A stretch of DNA of 50,308 bases from Rhodococcus aetherivorans. GTDB lineage: Bacteria; Actinomycetota; Actinomycetes; Mycobacteriales; Mycobacteriaceae. How positions within the stretch are numbered: the first letter of the stretch is position 1; each line of letters begins with the position of its first letter. Positions 28,394 to 36,605 of the stretch are shown here, piece after piece. The stretch covers positions 1-50,308 of the forward strand of contig NZ_JAALEG010000042.1 in the NCBI RefSeq assembly GCF_011058165.1, given 5' to 3'. The notes beneath the pieces are model-generated. The model did no database searches and was not told where the DNA came from. It saw nothing but the letters and a program-made list of their open reading frames with translations. The translations under genes and the position numbers were made by a program.

Positions 28394-29385
28394 CTGTGGA
28401 CGTCGTCGAATCGGCCGCGAGCGCACCGCTGCTCAGCGTGCGGGGCCTGCGGGTCGAGTTCCCCGTCCGGGGCCGGATGTCGCGTAAGAAGCGGACGATC
28501 CGCGCGGTGGACGAGGTCGGCTTCGACATCCGGCCCGGCGAGACCTTCGCCCTGGTCGGGGAATCCGGATCCGGAAAATCCACCACCGCCTGCGGCATCC
28601 TGCGGCTGGTCGACGTCGCCGCCGGCTCGGTGGTCCTCGACGGCGTCGACCTCACCACGCTGAACCGGTCGGAACTGCGGGATGCGCGGCGCAACATGCA
28701 GATGGTGTTCCAGGACCCGTACTCCTCGCTGGATCCGTCGCGCACGGTCGGGGACGCCATCGCCGAACCGCTCGAGGTGCACACCGACCTGGACGCCGAG
28801 GCTCGGCGTCGGAAGGTGCGCCGCCTGCTCGAACAGGTGGGGTTGCGGCCTGAGCACGCCGAGCGCTACCCCTACGAGTTCTCCGGCGGCCAGCGTCAGC
28901 GCATCGCCATCGCCCGGGCCATCGCGGTGGAGCCGAGGCTGGTGATCGCCGACGAGGCGGTGAGTGCCCTCGACGTGTCCACCCAGAACCAGGTCATCGC
29001 GCTGCTCGAGGAGTTGTCCGCCGAGCTGGGCATCGCATATCTGTTCATCGCCCACGACCTGGCCGTGGTCCGGCACATCGCCCACACCACGGCGGTGATG
29101 TACCTGGGCCGGATCGTGGAGTGGGGGCCGTCGGAACGGCTGTTCACCGAGCCCGCGCATCCGTACACGCAGGCGCTGCTGTCCGCGGTGCCCGTCCCGG
29201 ACCCCGTGCGGCAACGCACCCGCGTACGGATCCGGCTCGACGGCGAGCTGCCCGACCCGGCGAATCCCCCGGCCGGATGTGCGTTCAGCTCCCGCTGCCC
29301 GCAGGTGATGCCGGTGTGCCGGGAACGCCGACCGGAGACCACCGAGGTGCCCGGCGGCGGGCAGGTGGCCTGCCACCTCGCGTGA
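28390..29385 (+). CDS. ABC transporter ATPase (DppF/OppF type)
   Basis: This 331-residue ATPase has Walker A GESGSGKST, signature FSGGQRQR, Walker B LVIADEAVSALDV (Ala in place of the common Pro, a normal DppF variant) and H-loop IAHDLAVV. The C-terminal Cys-rich segment CAFSSRCPQVMPVCRE is present. It is the last gene of the seven-gene importer operon; a hairpin follows its stop. Confidence 0.93.
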   Translation: MTVDVVESAASAPLLSVRGLRVEFPVRGRMSRKKRTIRAVDEVGFDIRPGETFALVGESGSGKSTTACGILRLVDVAAGSVVLDGVDLTTLNRSELRDARRNMQMVFQDPYSSLDPSRTVGDAIAEPLEVHTDLDAEARRRKVRRLLEQVGLRPEHAERYPYEFSGGQRQRIAIARAIAVEPRLVIADEAVSALDVSTQNQVIALLEELSAELGIAYLFIAHDLAVVRHIAHTTAVMYLGRIVEWGPSERLFTEPAHPYTQALLSAVPVPDPVRQRTRVRIRLDGELPDPANPPAGCAFSSRCPQVMPVCRERRPETTEVPGGGQVACHLA

Positions 29386-29388
29386 CGC

Positions 29389-29422
29389 GTTCGCCGGTGC
29401 GACGATCACGCGGCCGGCGAAC
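29389..29422. terminator. Bidirectional terminator hairpin
   Basis: GTTCGCCGG (29389-29397) pairs perfectly with CCGGCGAAC (29414-29422) across a 16-nt loop. It lies in the 73-nt gap between the ABC ATPase stop and the convergent GH15 gene stop and can serve both operons. Confidence 0.7.
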
Positions 29423-29458
29423 CCCGGAACTCTCTTCCTCCACCTCGATCCAGCCGGT

Positions 29459-31288
29459 TCAGTGGAACGTGCCGACGTGCTCTGCCTGGTGCAGCGCCCA
29501 GGCGGCGTTGACCAGTCCGATGTGGCTGAACGCCTGGGGGAAATTGCCCAGCTGTTCCCCGGTGGCGGAGTCGATCTCCTCGGCGAGCAATCCCACGTCG
29601 TTGACGTAGCCCACCGCGCGTTCGAAGACCTCGGCACCTTCGTCGGTGCGACCGGCCAGGGCGAGGGCCTGGGCGAGCCAGAAGGTGCACAGCAGGAAGG
29701 TCCCCTCCTGGCCCTCGAGGCCGTCCACCCCCGCCGTGGTGTGGTAGCGGTGAACCAGGCCGCGGGCGTCGGTGAGCCGCTCGCGGACGGCATCGATCGT
29801 GGACAGCACCCGCGGGTCGTCCGGGGGAAGGAAACCGACGATCGGCAGCAGCAAGGCGGTGGCGTCGAGGTTCGATGCGCCGAAGGACTGCGTGAACGAA
29901 CCGAGGGCCTCGTTCCACCCCTGCGTGAGCACCGCATCTCGGATCTCCTGGGCAGCGGCCGTCCATGCCTCGACATGGCCGTCGGCGTGGAGCCAGTCGG
30001 CCAGGGCGACAGCACGGTCGAGGGCCACCCAGCACATGACCTTGGAGTGCACGAAGTGCCGCGGCTCGCCGCGGACCTCCCAGATGCCGTTGTCGGGTTG
30101 GCGCCAGCGTGCCGCGGCGGCGTCGGCGAGGCCCACCAGGAAGTTTCGAGTCGGACTGTCGAGCGAGCCGACCTGGTCACGGAGCTGGGCGGCGGCGTCG
30201 AGCAATTCGCCGTAGGTGTCGAGCTGGGGCTGGGTCCAGGCACCGTTCCCCACCCGGACGGGCTTGCTGCCACGCCAGCCGGAGAGGTGCGGAAGGGTCC
30301 GCTCCGACAGGTCGTGCTCCCCGCCGATGCCGAACATGATCTGGAGGGGGCGGTTGGTGTAGGAGCAGGCAGCGGCAGTGGCCATGAAATCGAAGAACTC
30401 GTGTGCCTCGTCCGGACAGGCAGCGACCCACAAGGCCTGCATGGTCATGCTGGCGTCGCGCACCCAGGAGTAGCGATAGTCCCAGTTGCGCGCACCGCCG
30501 ACCTGCTCGGGAAGCGAGGTGGTGACTGCCGCCACGATCGCGCCGGTGGGCTGGTAGCTCAAGGCCTGCAGCACCCGTCCCGAGTGGTGGACCAGGTCGC
30601 GCGCGCGGCCCTGGTAGGCCTGGTGCTGCGCCGACCAGTCCTGCCAGCCGGTCGTCGTGTCGTCGACCGCTGCCCTGACGGCGGCTCCGGGACGCACCGG
30701 CGGGACGGGTGCGCCGAGTGCCGCGTGCTGCAGCGCGAAGTACGCGCTCTCCCCGGCGTGCAGGTCGAACTGGGCCCGGGCTGCGCCGCCGCCGACCTCG
30801 AGGGGCACCGTGCTCGACAGGGTCAACCGGCTCGCCCCACCGGCGGCCGTGATCCCGCCGTCGACGGCGGTCAGTACCGGCGCGACGAGACCGTACTCCG
30901 GACGAGGCCGGAACAGCAGCTCCGCGCTGACGCTGCCGCGGGTGCAGGTGACGGTCCGGGCCAGCATGTGCGGCGCATGCTCCCCCAGGCGATGGGGGTC
31001 CTGCGCATCCCCGAGGATCAGGGCATCGCGCAGCTCGAGGATCCCCCCGCCGGTGTGGAAGAGCGTGCGAAGAACCATGCTGCCCTCGACGTACTCGCGC
31101 CGAACCCGGAATTCGCCGGCCGGCCGGATCGACCAGTGCCCGGCGTTGTCGTCGAGGATCGCGGCGAAGATCGAGGGGCTGTCGAAGCGGGGCATACACA
31201 GCCAGTCGATCGAACCGTCGGACGACACCAGTGCGGCCGAGTGCCGATCCGAGAGCAGTGCGTAGTCGCCGATGGGCAGCGAACTCAT
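29459..31288 (-). CDS. GH15-family glycosidase (trehalase/glucoamylase-like)
   Basis: This 609-residue protein has a beta-sandwich N-terminal domain (IGDYALLSDRHSAALVSSDG) and an (alpha/alpha)6 barrel with RNWDYRYSWVRDA (267-279), the acid-region segment NGIWEVRGEPRHFVHSK and the base-region segment LLAEEIDSATGEQLGNFPQAFSH. Mycobacterial and streptomycete GH15 proteins of this layout hydrolyse trehalose; glucoamylase activity is the alternative. It is cytosolic. The ATG overlaps the stop of the hydrolase/OsmC gene (ATGA, 31285-31288), so they are translated together. Confidence 0.88.
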   Translation of the reverse strand: MSSLPIGDYALLSDRHSAALVSSDGSIDWLCMPRFDSPSIFAAILDDNAGHWSIRPAGEFRVRREYVEGSMVLRTLFHTGGGILELRDALILGDAQDPHRLGEHAPHMLARTVTCTRGSVSAELLFRPRPEYGLVAPVLTAVDGGITAAGGASRLTLSSTVPLEVGGGAARAQFDLHAGESAYFALQHAALGAPVPPVRPGAAVRAAVDDTTTGWQDWSAQHQAYQGRARDLVHHSGRVLQALSYQPTGAIVAAVTTSLPEQVGGARNWDYRYSWVRDASMTMQALWVAACPDEAHEFFDFMATAAACSYTNRPLQIMFGIGGEHDLSERTLPHLSGWRGSKPVRVGNGAWTQPQLDTYGELLDAAAQLRDQVGSLDSPTRNFLVGLADAAAARWRQPDNGIWEVRGEPRHFVHSKVMCWVALDRAVALADWLHADGHVEAWTAAAQEIRDAVLTQGWNEALGSFTQSFGASNLDATALLLPIVGFLPPDDPRVLSTIDAVRERLTDARGLVHRYHTTAGVDGLEGQEGTFLLCTFWLAQALALAGRTDEGAEVFERAVGYVNDVGLLAEEIDSATGEQLGNFPQAFSHIGLVNAAWALHQAEHVGTFH

Positions 31289-32436
31289 GCCGGTGCCGGC
31301 CCGGTCGTCGCCGTTGGTGCGTCGCGGGTCTCCCGGTCGGCGGGGTCACCGGCTGCGAGGGCGGTGTCCACCACGATCTCCGAGTGCAGGGTCCGGTGCA
31401 CCGGACAGCGGTCGGCGATGTCGAGCAGACGCTGCCGCTGTTGCTCGTCGAGAACACCGGCGAGGTGGATCACGCGTTCGATCTTGTCGAGCCGCCCGGT
31501 CCGGGTCTCGCAGTCCTCGCAGTCCGCGGCGTGGATCCGGCTGTGACGCAGGGAAACCGTCACGTTCTCCAGGGGCCATTGCTTGCGGTCGGCGTACATG
31601 CGCAGCGTCATCGATGTGCAGGCGCCGAGGGAGGCGAGCAGCAGGTCGTACGGCGAAGGCCCGGTGTCGTCGCCCACCGGTGTGGGCTCATCGGCGGTGA
31701 TCAGGTGCCGGCCGAGGGTGATGCGCTGCCCGAACCGGGTGGCTCCGTTCCCGGTGACCTCGACGACGCCTTCGGCCGAGGCCGGCGCGGTGGGCGCCTG
31801 CGCCGCAGTGTTCTCGTCGAGGTACCTGCTCGCCCATGTCGCCAGCAGCGAGGCGGCGAACCGGGCGTCGGACTGCCGGGAGAGCAGGTGGTCGGCGCCG
31901 TCGAGGGAGAGGAAGGACTTGGGGTGGCGGGCGGCCGCGAAGATCTGTCGGGCGTTGTCGATGCCGACCGTGTCGTCGGTGGGGGAGTGCATCACCAGCA
32001 GTGCGGTACCGGGCCGGTGGATCCGCTCGGTCCCGGCCGGGGCACCGATCGTGATCACGGCTCGCGTCTCGGGCACGTGCTCGCTCGCCGCGAGGACGGC
32101 CGTGCCGCCGCGGGAGTGGCCGATCAGGATGCTGGGAGCGGCATGGTGGGTACGCAGGAAATCCGCCGCACGCACGAGGTCGGCGACATCGGGACCGGAG
32201 GTGGTGCCGGCACAGTCCCCGCCGGACCCACCGCGACCGGCGAAGTCGAAGCGCAGGACGGCGATGTCGTGCTCGGTGAGGACCTCCGAGATCCGCGCCG
32301 CCGCCGGTACGTCCTCGCTGGAGGGGAAGCAGTGCGCGAACAGTGCGAACGCGCGCGGCGTGCCCTCCGGCAGGTCCAGCCGGCCCGCCAGTTCCGTAGC
32401 GCCGGAGCCGGCGAAGTGGAGTCTCTCGCTATGCAT
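31285..32436 (-). CDS. Bifunctional alpha/beta hydrolase - OsmC fusion protein
   Basis: This 383-residue two-domain protein has an N-terminal hydrolase domain with GHSRGG (Ser108), a candidate Asp155 and His183 in GADHLLS, a linker rich in Ala/Pro (about 209-222), and a C-terminal OsmC/Ohr-type domain. The peroxidatic cysteines are Cys273 (GACTSMT) and Cys344 (DRCPVHRTL). OsmC domains reduce organic hydroperoxides using thiols. AAAGGGAG precedes the ATG 7 nt upstream. The fused hydrolase might release fatty acid or peroxide substrates. The gene leads a two-gene operon with the GH15 enzyme. Confidence 0.9.
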   Translation of the reverse strand: MHSERLHFAGSGATELAGRLDLPEGTPRAFALFAHCFPSSEDVPAAARISEVLTEHDIAVLRFDFAGRGGSGGDCAGTTSGPDVADLVRAADFLRTHHAAPSILIGHSRGGTAVLAASEHVPETRAVITIGAPAGTERIHRPGTALLVMHSPTDDTVGIDNARQIFAAARHPKSFLSLDGADHLLSRQSDARFAASLLATWASRYLDENTAAQAPTAPASAEGVVEVTGNGATRFGQRITLGRHLITADEPTPVGDDTGPSPYDLLLASLGACTSMTLRMYADRKQWPLENVTVSLRHSRIHAADCEDCETRTGRLDKIERVIHLAGVLDEQQRQRLLDIADRCPVHRTLHSEIVVDTALAAGDPADRETRDAPTATTGPAPA

Positions 32437-32461
32437 GCTGCCGCTCCCTTTCACCCTCTCG

Positions 32462-32484
32462 CCCGAGGCTATCTCGTCCTCGGG
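32462..32484. terminator. Hairpin between SDR and hydrolase-OsmC genes
   Basis: CCCGAGG (32462-32468) and CCTCGGG (32478-32484) form a 7-bp stem with a 9-nt loop. It lies about 80 nt after the SDR stop in the direction of transcription and 25 nt upstream of the hydrolase-OsmC ATG. On the complement strand its loop and right arm contain TAGCCT, a possible -10 box, so it may instead be a promoter-linked structure. Confidence 0.35.
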
Positions 32485-32561
32485 AAACCCGGTGAGAACC
32501 GCGGAAGATCCGCACCCGCAGGGGTGATCACGGCGTCTCGCCCGGTGCGCCGGGCCGCGGA

Positions 32562-33392
32562 TCAGTACAGCGGGCCGCCGCCGAATGCGGCCCGATGCGA
32601 ATCCGGTTGATTGCCTTCGACGTCGACGACCCCGTAGTCGAGGGCGGTCTCGGCGGTGATCAGGGTGCGCCCGCTGCGCTCGTTCACCTTCGGATCGTTC
32701 GCCAGCGCGACGATCACGCGGCCGACGAACTCCGGGGTCTCGGCGTTGGCGAGGGAGAAGCCCTCGAAGTTGTCGATGCCGCGGGCGAGCATCGCCTCGT
32801 TCTTCACCAGTCCCGGCCACAGCGACAGGGCGGTGACGCCGGTGCCGGCGAGATCGACGGCCATGTCGGCGGCCATCTTGTCGAGGCCGGCCTTCGAGAT
32901 GCCGTACAGCACCGAGTGCAGGTAGCCGCGGGTGCCGAACGACGAGATGTTGACGATCATCCCGCTGCCGCGCGGCACCATCAGCTGCGCGGCGTCGACG
33001 GAGGCCACGTAGTGGGCGCGCAGTCCGACGCCGACGAGACTGTCCCAATCGCTGATCGGGCGTTTCCAGAACGGCTCGGAGAAGCCCGCGAACCCGGGCG
33101 GGCTCGCCCACACGTTGTTCACCAGCAGGTCCAGCCGGCCGCCCTGCTCGTCGGCGATGCGCCGGAACAGTGCCCGGATCTGCTCGTCGTCGGTGTGGTC
33201 GCACTGCACCGCGATGCCGAGCCCGCCGCGTTCGGTGACAGTCGCGGCGGTCCGGTCCAGGGGGCTGGCGGTGCCGACCGGGCCCCGCGCGGTGACGTAG
33301 ACGGTCCAGCCGTCGGAGCCGAGGGCGCATGCGATGCCCTTGCCGACGCTGCGGCTCGCGCCGGTGACGAGGGCGACCCTGCGTTCGGTCAT
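32562..33392 (-). CDS. Short-chain dehydrogenase/reductase (DHRS1-like)
   Basis: This 276-residue Rossmann protein has TGASRSVGKGIA (10-21), the NNVWAS strand (in place of NNAG), Ser150/Ser151 and the catalytic YGISK (Tyr163, Lys167). The NNVW variant and VGKGIA are typical of the DHRS1-like branch. The start lies 1 nt after the stop of the NTF2-like gene, so the two are an operon. It probably oxidises or reduces a hydroxyl or ketone with NAD(P); the substrate is unknown. Confidence 0.9.
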   Translation of the reverse strand: MTERRVALVTGASRSVGKGIACALGSDGWTVYVTARGPVGTASPLDRTAATVTERGGLGIAVQCDHTDDEQIRALFRRIADEQGGRLDLLVNNVWASPPGFAGFSEPFWKRPISDWDSLVGVGLRAHYVASVDAAQLMVPRGSGMIVNISSFGTRGYLHSVLYGISKAGLDKMAADMAVDLAGTGVTALSLWPGLVKNEAMLARGIDNFEGFSLANAETPEFVGRVIVALANDPKVNERSGRTLITAETALDYGVVDVEGNQPDSHRAAFGGGPLY

Positions 33393-33393
33393 G

Positions 33394-33873
33394 TCAGAAC
33401 ACCACTTTCACGTCGTCGGTCAGTGCCCGTTCGATGGACCAGTGGACGCGCACGTGGCACCGGGCGATCTTCCACCTGCCGTCTTCGATCGCATAGTCGT
33501 CGTCGTAGTCGAGTGCGCTCACCCGCTCCGTGCGGGCACGCAGGTCGACCTGCCGGAACCGCAGCGTCCAGGCGCCGGTGGCGGTGCCGTCGCCGGTGAG
33601 TTCGATGCTGGGGTGCATGCCGTGGTGCATGTCGAGCACGATGTACCGGTCGTCGACGCGTTCGAGGGCGATGCGGGCGTAGACGTCGACGAGAGCGTCG
33701 GCGTCGTCGAAGCTGCCGAGGGCGGGGCCGTAATAGATGTCGGCGCCCGTCGCGACGAAACAGTCGCGCATGGCCTTCGGGTCCTTGGCGTCGCACGCGC
33801 GGAAGTACCGGTGCTTGAGCATCCGGATCTCCTCGAGCGCTTCGAGGCGGGCCAGTCGCTCTTCGACGGTCAT
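33394..33873 (-). CDS. NTF2-like (SnoaL/nuclear-transport-factor-2) protein
   Basis: This 159-residue protein fits the SnoaL/NTF2-like cone fold: the N-terminal helix MTVEERLARLEALEEIRMLKHRYF with Asp-rich ACDAKDPKAMRDCF, then beta strands ending RVHWSIE. Members act as isomerases, hydratases, dehydratases or ring-hydroxylating subunits, often beside an SDR, as here. GAAGGA lies 8 nt before the ATG. It leads a two-gene operon. Confidence 0.85.
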   Translation of the reverse strand: MTVEERLARLEALEEIRMLKHRYFRACDAKDPKAMRDCFVATGADIYYGPALGSFDDADALVDVYARIALERVDDRYIVLDMHHGMHPSIELTGDGTATGAWTLRFRQVDLRARTERVSALDYDDDYAIEDGRWKIARCHVRVHWSIERALTDDVKVVF

Positions 33874-34023
33874 GGCGTCGTCCTTCCGTCCTGCGGATAC
33901 AGCGGCGAGCGGACCGTAGCGCCGGGGGGCTCCTCTCGGCATCGGTCGTCCCGGTGATCGGACCGTGGCGCCATCCTGTCATAGAACTTGTTGCAGAAAT
34001 ATCGGCGCAACACCTTCCGTGGC

Positions 34024-34037
34024 GATACACACGTGTG
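34024..34037 (+). promoter_or_regulatory. Promoter/operator candidate of the lipase gene
   Basis: GATACA (34024-34029) could be a -10 box for the lipase, with transcription starting near 34036. It overlaps a perfect palindrome CACACGTGTG (34028-34037), a possible repressor site. No good -35 was seen. Confidence 0.35.
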
Positions 34038-34041
34038 CAGA

Positions 34042-35304
34042 ATGCTCGGCATGCCGATGCGCACCGCCCGACTGCTCACCGCGGCCCTGACGATGCTGCT
34101 CATGCCCCTCGTCGCAGGTCCCGTCGCGGCCGCCGCTCCGACGGGGTCCGTGTCAGGCACGGGCGACGACGGGTTCTACCTCCCGCCCGATCCGTTGCCC
34201 GCCGGTGCGGCCGGCGACGTCCTGCGCGCCGAACCGGCCGTCGCGCCGGCGCTCGACGCCACCGCCACCCGCGTGATGTACCGCAGCGAGAACGCCACGG
34301 GCAGCCCGACCGCCGTCACCGGCACGGTGTTCGTGCCGTCGCAACCCTGGGCCGGTGACGGCCCGCGCCCGACGATCGTCCTCGGCCCGGGCACGCAGGG
34401 CATGGGCGATCAGTGCGCGCCGTCGAAGTTGACCCATCACGCCCAGGAGTACGAATACCTGCACATCGTGCCGCTGCTAGCGCGGGGCTACGCCGTCGCG
34501 ATGACCGACTACGAGGGCCTCGGCACGCCCGGTGTACATCCCTACCTGAACCGCGTCTCGCAGGGGCACGCCATGCTCGACATGGCCCGTGCCGCCCTGC
34601 GGCTGACCGACCGCGGCATCGACGAGGGCACCCGCATCGGCTTCTGGGGCTACTCACAGGGCGGCATGTCGTCGGCGGCGGCCGCGGAGCTGGCGGACAC
34701 CTACGCTCCCGAGCTGCCCGTCGTCGCCGCGGTCGCGGGTTCACCGCCGGCGTCGCTCGCCGATCTCGCCGTCGCCGGCGACGGCTCGCTGCTCTCCGGC
34801 GGAATCGGCTGGGTGGTCAACGGATTCGCCGCCGCCTATCCGCAGTTGCGGGAGGAACTGCTGAGTGTGTTCAATCCCGCCGGACGCGACATCCTCGCGC
34901 GCGCCGAGACGTACTGCATCTACGACGCGCCGCGCATGAATCCGTTCTTCCCGACGACCTGGTACACGGTCGACGGCCGGCCGATCGCCGACCACCTGGC
35001 CGCCGAACCGTGGGCGTCGCTGGTGCACGAGCAGCAGCTCGGCAACATCGCCCCCGCCATCCCGACGTTCGTCGCGCAGAACACGACCGACGACTTCGTC
35101 CAGGTGAGCGGCGTCGACACCATGGTCGGGAAGTGGTGCGCGGGAGGCACATCCGTCACCTATCGCCGCTACGGCATCCCGCCGGTGCTCACCGGGACGG
35201 GTGCGGGTCACGGGATCGGCCTGATCCCGGCCGCCGTGGAAGGCCTGGACTGGATGGACCGGCGGTTCGCGGGCGCGCCCGACGAGAACACCTGCACCGG
35301 CTGA
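34042..35304 (+). CDS. Secreted LIP-family lipase/esterase
   Basis: This protein of about 420 residues has a signal peptide (basic MRTARLL, hydrophobic core, AAAAPTG) and the secretory lipase (LIP) family pattern: TVFVPSQPW, RGYAVAMTDYEGLGTPGVHPYLN and GYSQGG with the nucleophile Ser near 205. The catalytic Asp is probably in TTDDFVQVS, and the His in GTGAGHGIG. Cysteines at QCAPS, YCIYD, KWCAGG and NTCTG suggest disulfides outside the cell. Three in-frame ATGs (34042, 34051, 34057) are all possible starts and no SD site is evident; 34042 is used because it is first after the candidate -10 box. It probably hydrolyses glycerides externally. Confidence 0.87.
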   Translation: MLGMPMRTARLLTAALTMLLMPLVAGPVAAAAPTGSVSGTGDDGFYLPPDPLPAGAAGDVLRAEPAVAPALDATATRVMYRSENATGSPTAVTGTVFVPSQPWAGDGPRPTIVLGPGTQGMGDQCAPSKLTHHAQEYEYLHIVPLLARGYAVAMTDYEGLGTPGVHPYLNRVSQGHAMLDMARAALRLTDRGIDEGTRIGFWGYSQGGMSSAAAAELADTYAPELPVVAAVAGSPPASLADLAVAGDGSLLSGGIGWVVNGFAAAYPQLREELLSVFNPAGRDILARAETYCIYDAPRMNPFFPTTWYTVDGRPIADHLAAEPWASLVHEQQLGNIAPAIPTFVAQNTTDDFVQVSGVDTMVGKWCAGGTSVTYRRYGIPPVLTGTGAGHGIGLIPAAVEGLDWMDRRFAGAPDENTCTG

Positions 35305-35316
35305 CGGCCGCCGGCC

Positions 35317-35368
35317 GACCGCGGTGACATGATGCGGTCGACGACCGCGGTGACATGATGCGGTCGAC
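35317..35368. repeat. Tandem direct repeat, 2 x 26 bp
   Basis: Two perfect 26-bp copies (35317-35342 and 35343-35368) beginning GACCGCGGTGACATGATG lie between the lipase stop and the deaminase start. The junction creates the palindrome GCGGTCG-A-CGACCGC, and the second copy runs into a second inverted repeat GCGGT-CGACA-ACCGC. Confidence 0.9.
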
Positions 35369-35391
35369 AACCGCAGCACCGGGAGGACCTC

Positions 35392-35874
35392 GTGATCGAC
35401 GAATCGGAGATGACGCACCTGCGGCGGTGTGTGGAACTGGCGCGGGAGGCGCTGGACGCCGGCGACGAGCCGTTCGGCTCGGTGCTGGTGTCGGCCGACG
35501 GCACGAGCCTCGCCGAGGACCGCAACCGCGTCGCGGGCGGGGACCGGACCCGGCACCCCGAGTTCGAACTGGCCCGCTGGGCCGCCGAGCACATGGGCGA
35601 AGCCGAGCGCGCCGGCGCGACGGTGTACACGTCCGGCGAGCACTGCCCGATGTGCGCGGCCGCGCACGGATGGGTGGGGCTGGGCCGCGTCGTGTACGTG
35701 GCGTCCTCGGCGCAACTGGTCGGCTGGCTGGAGGAGCTGGGCGTGCCGCCGGCGCCCGTCCGGGCCCTGCCGATCCAGAAGGTTGCGCCCGGGGTGACCG
35801 TCGAGGGGCCGGTACCGGAACTCCTCGACGAGGTGCGTGCCCTGCATCGTCGGTGTCACGGACACGCGGTGTGA
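35392..35874 (+). CDS. Cytidine/deoxycytidylate-deaminase-fold nucleoside deaminase
   Basis: This 160-residue zinc deaminase has HPE (His55, Glu57) and HCPMC (Cys85, Cys88), the metal and catalytic residues of the CDA superfamily. The layout (N-terminal REALDAGDEPFGSVLVSADG) resembles guanine deaminase/TadA-like nucleoside deaminases. The substrate could be guanine, cytosine or another base. GTG 35392 has GGGAGGA upstream at 4 nt. Confidence 0.87.
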   Translation: MIDESEMTHLRRCVELAREALDAGDEPFGSVLVSADGTSLAEDRNRVAGGDRTRHPEFELARWAAEHMGEAERAGATVYTSGEHCPMCAAAHGWVGLGRVVYVASSAQLVGWLEELGVPPAPVRALPIQKVAPGVTVEGPVPELLDEVRALHRRCHGHAV

Positions 35875-35879
35875 CTGTT

Positions 35880-35900
35880 CCGTGACACGCTGGGTCACGG
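35880..35900. terminator. Hairpin after the deaminase gene
   Basis: CCGTGAC (35880-35886) pairs with GTCACGG (35894-35900) across a 7-nt loop, starting 5 nt after the deaminase stop. A weak terminator is the likeliest role. Confidence 0.4.
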
Positions 35901-36025
35901 CCGGGTGACAGCCAATCGATGTTGATCACGGGTTGTGTTCGACTGCGGCGCTTTGCAGTTCCTGTACCCGTACCTGGGTCGACCATTGAACCGGTCGGGC
36001 TGGTCAACGGTCGAAAGGAACGCCC

Positions 36026-36442
36026 ATGAAGGGCTCGAAGCTCGGACGCGCAGCGGTCGTCCTCGCGGCGCCGCTCGCATTGATGACGGGCCTCGCGCCC
36101 ACGGCATCGGCAGTGGACCCCTACCCGTACGGCAGCTGGAGCGTGAGCGTGCGGGAGCACACGGTCACGGTCAAGTTCATCTACTACCGCGCCCCCGAGG
36201 CGGACTACCCGCACTACTGCAACGCGGTGATCAACGGAATCCCCGACGTGCGAGTGGCCGAGATCTACTACGCCGACTACGAAACCGTGAACTTCGACAA
36301 CGTGCCCGACGGCGACTACACGGTCGACGCGGACTGCCAGGACGACGACCACGTGTACCGGAGCGTCGGTTCGATCGACGTCTCGATCCCCGGCCCGGCG
36401 CAGACACGGTTCGTCGGCAGCCACCACTTCTCCTTCGGCTGA
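36026..36442 (+). CDS. Small secreted protein of unknown function
   Basis: This 138-residue protein has a clear Sec signal peptide (MKGSKLGRAA, a hydrophobic core, cleavage likely after ASA at 27-29). The mature part is about 109 residues, rich in Tyr and Asp, and has two cysteines (HYCNAV and ADCQDDD) able to form one disulfide. The alternating hydrophobic pattern suggests a beta-rich, possibly Ig-like fold. AAAGGA precedes the ATG. No family was recognised and there is no obvious operon partner. Confidence 0.8.
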   Translation: MKGSKLGRAAVVLAAPLALMTGLAPTASAVDPYPYGSWSVSVREHTVTVKFIYYRAPEADYPHYCNAVINGIPDVRVAEIYYADYETVNFDNVPDGDYTVDADCQDDDHVYRSVGSIDVSIPGPAQTRFVGSHHFSFG

Positions 36443-36461
36443 GCGAACCGGCACCGGGGAA

Positions 36462-36556
36462 GGACTTGCTCGCATCTTCGGGATTCGCACAGGCCACGGC
36501 GTGGGCAGATTCCGAAGATGCGAGCAAGTCCATGTGCCCTCGACACCCTCCGGGCC
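36462..36556. repeat. 95-bp palindromic repeat, copy 1
   Basis: GGACTTGCTCGCATCTTCGG (36462-36481) and its exact complement (36512-36531) form a 20-bp perfect hairpin with a 30-nt loop, followed by about 25 bp. The internal CGTGGGCAGATTCCGAAG and the 3' flank to CGGGCC recur at the same spacing in copy 2 (43892-43986). It follows the secreted-protein gene by 19 nt and precedes the first LuxR gene. Confidence 0.85.
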
Positions 36557-36568
36557 GCCGCGTGATGG

Positions 36569-36605
36569 TGGACACGGTACGAGCGACGTCCCTACCATGC
36601 CGTTA
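36569..36605 (+). promoter_or_regulatory. Promoter of the first LAL regulator, probably leaderless
   Basis: TGGACA (36569-36574, 5 of 6 to TTGACA), an 18-nt spacer and TACCAT (36593-36598, TANNNT) put the transcription start at the A of ATG 36605. No SD sequence precedes the ATG. Confidence 0.6.

Noticed and set aside
27972-28784. Minus-strand frames across the ABC ATPase genes
   Set aside because: Both ATPases carry all expected motifs on the plus strand; the antisense frames have repetitive, basic composition.
32437-33330. Long minus-strand extension of the hydrolase-OsmC reading frame
   Set aside because: It crosses the SDR gene out of frame. The ATG at 32436 with a good SD site marks the real start.
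36462-36531. Copy 1 hairpin as a classical intrinsic terminator
   Set aside because: The 20-bp stem would fit, but the loop is 30 nt, no T-run follows, and the sequence recurs at 43892, so a dispersed repeat is the better description.
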